A stretch of DNA of 64,000 nucleotides from Platerodrilus igneus (Eukaryota > Arthropoda > Insecta > Coleoptera > Lycidae). The translations under genes and the position numbers were made by a program. Below are positions 58,929-64,000 of this stretch, in pieces. The notes under the pieces were generated by a model. That model was not told the origin of the DNA. It did not search any database and saw only the letters and a list, made by a program, of their open reading frames with translations. The stretch lies in contig JARFIW010000108.1 in assembly GCA_036346225.1 (NCBI GenBank), forward strand, positions 2,852,001 through 2,916,000, read 5' to 3'. The number at the start of each line of letters is the position of its first letter. The first letter of the stretch is position 1.

Positions 58929-60394
58929 GCAATGTTACATGCCAAAATTGGCATTGTACATTTTTTAATTTGTGAGTGAATTCCCGCCACTATTTTAAAA
59001 TAGACTTGTTCATTTCCGTCATTTCGGACAGTTGCATTTGCACAAAAGAATGTGCAGACGTGGAGTGATAGGCGAGTGCGTGGTTTGCGACATGACAGGA
59101 CATGAGGATTATTAGTCACAAGACATCAAACGGTAACGTTTGCCTGTGTCGTGTTTTTTTGTTTTTTCTCTTTTCAGGATGTAGGTTTCCTTTTATCTCT
59201 ATCTTATATCGTTCCCTACCTGTATCCTACCGTACCGCTACGAACGACGAAAGAGGGAAGACAAATAAATTTAGATTCAATAATGGCGTGAAGCAGCCCA
59301 CCCAAACAAGGAGATGTCCTGAGATTGAACTGTGTGAGAGATTTTACACAATGGAGTTATTGATGGAGAAAACTAGTAATTACATCTGAACGTTTATTTA
59401 TATTTAATTATTAACAGCAAGAATTACATACTTGTAACAGTGTACGGCCATTACATACAACATTGGCAATTGACATTGTAACCAACCAATTAGGAGCGGG
59501 AAATGAACAATGTTTGAAAATTATATATTTTGAATACATATTTCACAAACTGCAAGGTGCGTTTAAGTGAGTACTTTTGCTTTACTTTTGTGTAAATATA
59601 ATAATTGTATCATTGTAAACGTGTTTGACATTTGATACAATTTGACACGTAATTATGTCATAATATTACTATTGTGCAATATTGTGAAACGTGGACCGTG
59701 GCAGTGTTGCCAAATGTAGCAGTGGCGCTGAATACGGCCGCGGGATTATACTAGTGGCTACCACGTTGGGCGCCACTGTTATAGTCCCCGCGTCCGTATT
59801 CAACGCCATTGCTACAGTTGGCAACACTGATACGATCCACGTTTTACAATATTGCACAATAATGATATTATGACATAATTACGTGTCAAATTGTATCAAA
59901 TGCCAAACACGTTTACAATGATACAATTATTATATTTACACAAAAGTAAAGCAAAAGTATTCACTTAAACGCGCCTTACAGTTCAATCTCAGGACATCTC
60001 CTTGTTTGGGTGGGTTGCTTCACGCCATTATTGAATCTAAATTTATTTGTCTTCCTCTTTCGTCGTACGTAGCGGTACGGTAGGATACAGGTAGGGAACG
60101 ATATAAGGTAGAAATAAAAGGAAACCTACATCCTGAAAAGAGAAAAGACAACAAAACACGACACAGGCAAACGTTACCGTTCGATGTCTTGTGACTAATA
60201 ATTATCATGTTCTATCATGTCGCAAACCACACACTCGCCCATCACTCCACGCCTGCACATTCTTTTGCGCAAACGCAACTGTCCAAAATGACGGAACTGA
60301 ACAAGTCTATTTTAAAATAGTGGCGGGAATTCACTCACATATTTATATTTAATCTAAATATGATACATAGCCGATTTTCGGCATGTAACAGCAA
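58929..60394. mobile_element. Palindromic LTR-LTR element, 1,458 bp, with GCAA target duplication
   Basis: The element is 58933-60390, with GCAA on each side. It starts TGTTACATGCC and ends GGCATGTAACA. The left arm (58933-59753) is the reverse complement of the right arm (59777-60390), except for a 220-bp insertion at 59334-59553. The 23-bp centre reads GTGGC then TACCACGTTGGGCGCCAC. On the minus strand that is TGGCGCCCAACGTGG, matching the PBS of the retroelement at 5410. Each arm then reads as an LTR ending at a PBS. No coding capacity. Confidence 0.85.
59334..59553. other. 220-bp insertion in one arm of the palindrome
   Basis: Present only in the left arm, between GATTGAACTGT and AAGGTGCGTTT, which are contiguous in the other arm. 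AACTGT and AACTGC at its two edges could be a degenerate duplication. The inserted sequence itself is unassigned. Confidence 0.7.
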
Positions 60395-60724
60395 AATAAT
60401 TTTTTTGCATTCGTGGTGTATTTTTCAAATAAAACATGAAAATTTTGCTGAGCACACTTTTGTCTACCAAAAGAAAATAAAAATTTTTGAAAACTTACAA
60501 TTTTTTTTTAACTAAAAATATATAAAAATTAGAAATTTGTAACTTACAATTTTATAAGTTAAATATTCGCGTAAGTCAAAAATAATAAAGTTTTTGAGAT
60601 TACTACAATTTTTCTACCTTAAGAACATATAAAAATTTTAACATTTTTGATTTAAAATTTTGCAAACTACAACTTTGTTCCTATCAAAAGTTTTGGTATC
60701 TGAAGCCGTTTTTGTCTTACATCT
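60391..60724. other. AT-rich spacer in intron 5
   Basis: Runs of A and T with repeated TTTTTGAAAACTTACAA-like motifs. No feature. Confidence 0.5.
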
Positions 60725-61279
60725 TGTTATACTCCCGCATAATTCTATCATTGTCATAATTTAACGCATAATTACACGGCAAATTTACCCGCCATATTGT
60801 AACTTCTACCGACCACGATTTAAGGCTGATGCAACCGCTTTTTAAGTCAATTTGTATGCACAATTTAAATCAAAACAAATTACTCACATGGTGGGTATCT
60901 CGTAGCTTACTCGGGGTCCAGCGATGATTTGCAGGTTGGGTTCAATCGCGCCATGTTGAATCAAATTACCATCCGACTTTCCTTTTACTGCACTCATAGC
61001 GGGTCGGAAGGATTAGGTAACAGGTACACAAAGGTAAAAGGTAGAAGGAACCTACATACCTAAAAGAAAAACACACTAGACCAAGATAGTTGTTGCTTCT
61101 TCAAGAGCTCGTGGCTTAGTCTCTCTTTTGACACTCGTGCATCCCTGCATTCACTCTGCGCAGGCGCGACTGTCCGCGACGACGGAAGTTGGCGTTTTTA
61201 ATTTAAAAAATACGCGGGAATTACCTTATAAATTATAACTAAATCTAAAAATGTACATATTCAATTTTGGCATGTACCA
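60725..61279 (-). repeat. LTR-like unit of the TGTTA...TAACA family, diverged subfamily
   Basis: Begins TGTTATACTCCCGC and ends TTTTGGCATGTACCA (555 bp). The inner sequence resembles the arms of the palindrome at 18168-19164 more than the other copies (GATGCAA, GGTAGAAGGAACC, AATTATAACTAA). This suggests two subfamilies. Confidence 0.7.
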
Positions 61280-61433
61280 ATAGAAAGTACTAAAATGTTT
61301 GAAATTGTTTCAATTTTCATTCACTAAAAACAAAAACTTAATTATTGTTTTTGTAAAATGTTACCAGCTACATTTTTGTTCTAAAGGTACAACTTAATCT
61401 TCACTACTGGAATCACTATCGTATGAATCGGAG

Positions 61434-62440
61434 TTACATCGGAATTACACCGTCCACGGCCTCTTCCATCAAACCGTCCTTCTGGCAGTATTCGTCTTCC
61501 ATTTTTTCTACATGATGGCAATAACCTGCCCAATCCTCGGAAGTGATATGTAGTAGAGCTTCAGTAGTGCACTCTTGCAACTTTGAAAGTGAAAGGTCGG
61601 ATAAAACATTTCTCCCTCTCACAAAATGCTTTACTTTAGCCCAAACCATTGTAATTGGATTTAGCTCGCACATATAAGGAGGTAATCGCAAAGCTATATG
61701 ACCATGAGCTTCCAGCAACAAATCAATTATAGATTTTTCTCCTTGGGTTTGTTTAGAGTTATAAGTTCATACAAATCGGATTTCCGTTGCGAATCTTCAC
61801 AATCAACTCCCTGATGACGTATCCAAGACAACATATCGAATTTCAGACTATATTTTGTTGGCACCTTATCAACTTGAACAGTTCAATTAACATTTTTCTT
61901 TTCGATCGACATTTGCACCAACAAAAACCATACTGGTGTAAAATCTTTCGCAATGATGTCGGGCCCCAAGCAAATTCAATCCGTTGGTAATTGTTGGAAC
62001 TTGTTTTTCAAATATGTAAAAATTTTGAATAATTTCCCTAATTATGCACGCATTCGCGTTATATCCATCCTTACATTGCGTTGGTCGAGACGCTTTCGAA
62101 TTTTTCCTGAGCTGCGTAGAAGGGTATTGTGTTCCTTAGCCTGTTTGGCTTCCTTCCATATACGTGCAATTGTTTTTAGCGACACTCCTGTATAATTAGC
62201 TGCCCGTTCTGTAGCTTGTTTAGCGGTGAATGTATAACCGTTGTTAAGGGTTTCATGGTCACAAACATTAATCACACGACTTATATTTCTTTCTAAACTT
62301 TTAATGGTTTTCCTTTTTGTTCGATTGCATTTTACAAGAGCTTATTATTTAATAAATTTGAACTTTGAAACGATATGCACACAATATCAATTACGCATGG
62401 TAACGATTAACAGCTGCCGAGCTATCGCGCGAGCATAAAT
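61434..62440 (-). pseudogene. Tc1/IS630-like DDE transposase remnant
   Basis: The minus strand at 61721-61434 reads LRLPPYMCELNPITMVWAKV with the catalytic-Glu neighbourhood, then ITSEDWAGYCHHVEKMEDEY. At 62275-62042 it reads ATERAANYTGVSLKTIARIW, a helix-turn-helix-like N-terminal segment. The middle, with the two Asp residues, is broken. I found no terminal repeats. It is antisense to the helicase gene in intron 5. Confidence 0.75.
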
Positions 62441-62782
62441 ACTACTGCAAACTGAAACTGCAAGTATACTAAGGCGAGTGTTTTTAGCAAGCATTTACTA
62501 CGACGAGTTCAAGTTCAAATGATGCATTATGTGATCTCCCTTACCTCATGTTCCCGAGGTCTTCTCGTCGCACGCGGACTATAATGAAGCTAGTTTCGAA
62601 GTGGGTTTTTGTATATTTGCTCAACCTGTTGGAGTAAGGTGATTTGAGTTTCTTTATGGTGTATAGGATACACATCAATGCCAAACGCTGATAAGTAAGA
62701 ATTTCTGGATATAGACTAAAACAAGGTCACATACCTACAGATGTCGAGATACTTACCTCACACATGAAACAGTTGCGGGGAA

Positions 62783-63209
62783 TCAGCACACATTTCCATC
62801 TTGTACACCGGGTGGATCATCACCGCAGTAACCAGTGTCGTAAATGCTGCAACCATCACTGCACCAGCGGCCTATGCAAAAGACATTTGGATCTCCATTA
62901 AGAAAAACCATTTGGCCTTTCGCAGAAGAGCTAGTAAAAGAGAACCCTACTAGTATTAATACGCACGTAAAAAACTTACCAATGCACAAGGGATATAAGC
63001 TTTTCCAAGGAAGTGTGCATTACTCTCAAATTAACAGCTTCGGGAAAGCAGACAGTACATCTTAGGATGAAAAGTGGAATCAAAGTGAGCCCAGTTTTTA
63101 AAATGATTTGATAATCAGTTGAAATATTAGAATACCACATGTCAAAGAACACGTCTAAAGTCTTTGTAATGCATAAATAGATAAAGAAAACTGGCAAACT
63201 TGAATACAA
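62783..63209 (-). CDS. Possible small Cys-rich gene in intron 5, antisense (uncertain)
   Basis: The minus-strand frame 62930-62783 ends with Cys residues spaced C-x4-C-x3-C-x7-C-x12-C (VFCIGRWCSDGC, then TGYCGDDPPG and NVC) just before a TGA. Upstream is a donor-like TTG|GTAAGT and an acceptor-like TTTTACTAG, 49 nt apart (62979-62931). Joining the open frame at 63209-62980 across them keeps phase and creates a sixth Cys at the junction. Neither frame has an ATG where it opens, so a further 5' exon would be needed. I do not recognise the family. It could be a real small secreted protein or chance. Confidence 0.22.
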
Positions 63210-63773
63210 CTTCTTTTGTTAACCACACCTGTAGAAAATTTATGCTATTCAAACTTATATTACTACTTATAAGTAAAGCGAACATATTCTTTCCGAAAGC
63301 ACGGATTGTAGATAACCGAGTACATATGCCGCTTTATATCAAATAATAAAGATAAATTGAGGTACTTTGACTAAAACTAAATGCACTCATTATTGAAGTT
63401 ATTATTGAAACACTGAGATTTTGTACAGGCTCTGATAGTTGTTTTGTGCATTAACCACAGTAAATTCATGCAGCATTCAAGTGCTTCATTTGTCTAATTA
63501 TGGTCATCATTGAATTATTTCCTTGGGTTTCCTAATACATTACAAAAATACCTTACGTATGATTTCCTGTAAATAAATATTATTGCGATTTTTATTTTTT
63601 ATACAAAAATTAAGAGTTGGAGAAATTGAGTAAATGTGTTATATATAAAACTCACCAGAATCTAGTGTTTCTGCTTATTCATTGTCAATTCCGTTTAATG
63701 GTCTTGAATTAAAAACGTGCGATAGGACTATAAGAACAATGTATGACTATCTACTAAGTACAATTTTTTACAG
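63210..63773. other. End of intron 5
   Basis: AT-rich with no gene. The polypyrimidine stretch and acceptor CAATTTTTTACAG end at 63773. Confidence 0.6.
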
Positions 63774-64000
63774 GCCATCGAACTTCTTAAAGATTACATA
63801 CCTGGCTGCATAGGATATTCAGCAAAAACGGAAGTACTTTTCTGTATAATTCGAGAAAGCATCTCACTAGGTGATCGCTTACTTCTCTTCAGCCAATCTT
63901 TGATAACGTTGGATGTTATCGAACAGTTTCTTCAAACAAATAATGTTCCTGGTGAAGTAGAAAAGTGGGCTAAAAATACAAATTATTACCGTAAGAATCT
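63774..64000 (+). CDS. RAD54L2: RAD54L2-like, exon 6: helicase lobe 2 start, runs off the window
   Basis: Open to the right edge in phase 0. It reads AIELLKDYIPG, then SAKTEVLFCIIRESISLGDR and LLLFSQSLITLDVIEQFL (SNF2 motif IV), then KWAKNTNYYRKN. In the family this region follows the YEW/YDW motif that ends the previous exon and leads to the G-S-T motif of lobe 2. The remaining helicase motifs V and VI and the C-terminal receptor-interaction region must lie beyond 64000. Confidence 0.93.

Noticed and set aside
58929..60394. Ordinary DNA transposon with long terminal inverted repeats
   Set aside because: Not excluded, but the PBS motif at the centre and the LTR-like TGTTA/TAACA single-arm copies fit a retroelement origin better. 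No transposase is encoded.
1..64000. CRISPR arrays, bacterial operons, rRNA genes
   Set aside because: None seen. The tandem repeats found are minisatellites without spacers, and the coding content is eukaryotic.

Overview
This is eukaryotic, AT-rich sequence dominated by transposable elements, almost certainly from an arthropod and most likely an insect. The grounds are GT-AG introns, gypsy-type gag proteins, BEL/Pao pol, mariner and ZBED-type hAT transposases, and a tRNA-derived SINE. I cannot name the species from sequence alone. There is one clear host gene. It is the 5' two thirds or more of a RAD54L2/ARIP4-type SNF2 helicase on the + strand, from 35047 to beyond the right edge.

Left third (1-34 kb), no host gene recognised. 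A long-LTR gypsy-type element in minus orientation occupies 1-7258. Its LTRs are about 1.8 kb, it carries a gag with zinc knuckles and a PBS, and it has no pol. A decayed BEL/Pao pol lies at 8199-11150. A second decayed BEL/Pao pol runs from about 13880 to 19397. It is split first by antisense LINE sequence (14421-15780) and then by a 1-kb palindromic element (18168-19164) with a 4-bp target duplication. Microsatellites, short minisatellites, a gypsy integrase fragment and dispersed LTR-like repeats fill the rest.

Right part (35-64 kb). The helicase gene reads through seven phase-compatible coding pieces: 35103-38598, 38656-38958, 39075-39148, 46743-47465, 54586-56120 and 63774-64000, after a 5'-UTR segment at 35047. 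Its first coding exon is exceptional. About 26 imperfect repeats of about 28 residues (core KR[VI][IL]DSTEVQNFK) fill most of 1,165 codons ahead of the conserved pre-helicase segment. The two helicase lobes are separated by a roughly 300-residue Ser-rich linker. The Walker A motif is interrupted by a 1-nt shortfall in a run of A.

Three introns of 7-8 kb hold most of the mobile DNA on this side. They contain a hAT element with an exact 8-bp duplication, a mariner, a SINE with a 15-bp duplication next to an inverted SINE, gypsy and LINE scraps, and a DDE transposase remnant. They also hold several copies of the palindrome/LTR-like family, which recurs on both sides of the gene.

Two observations join the regions. 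First, the two LTR copies at the left edge differ by about ten small indels, mostly in homopolymers, and I found no substitutions. This pattern suggests consensus errors in the assembly and offers a simple explanation for the Walker A frameshift. Second, the large palindromes look like two LTRs joined head to head through a primer-binding site, inserted with 4-bp duplications.
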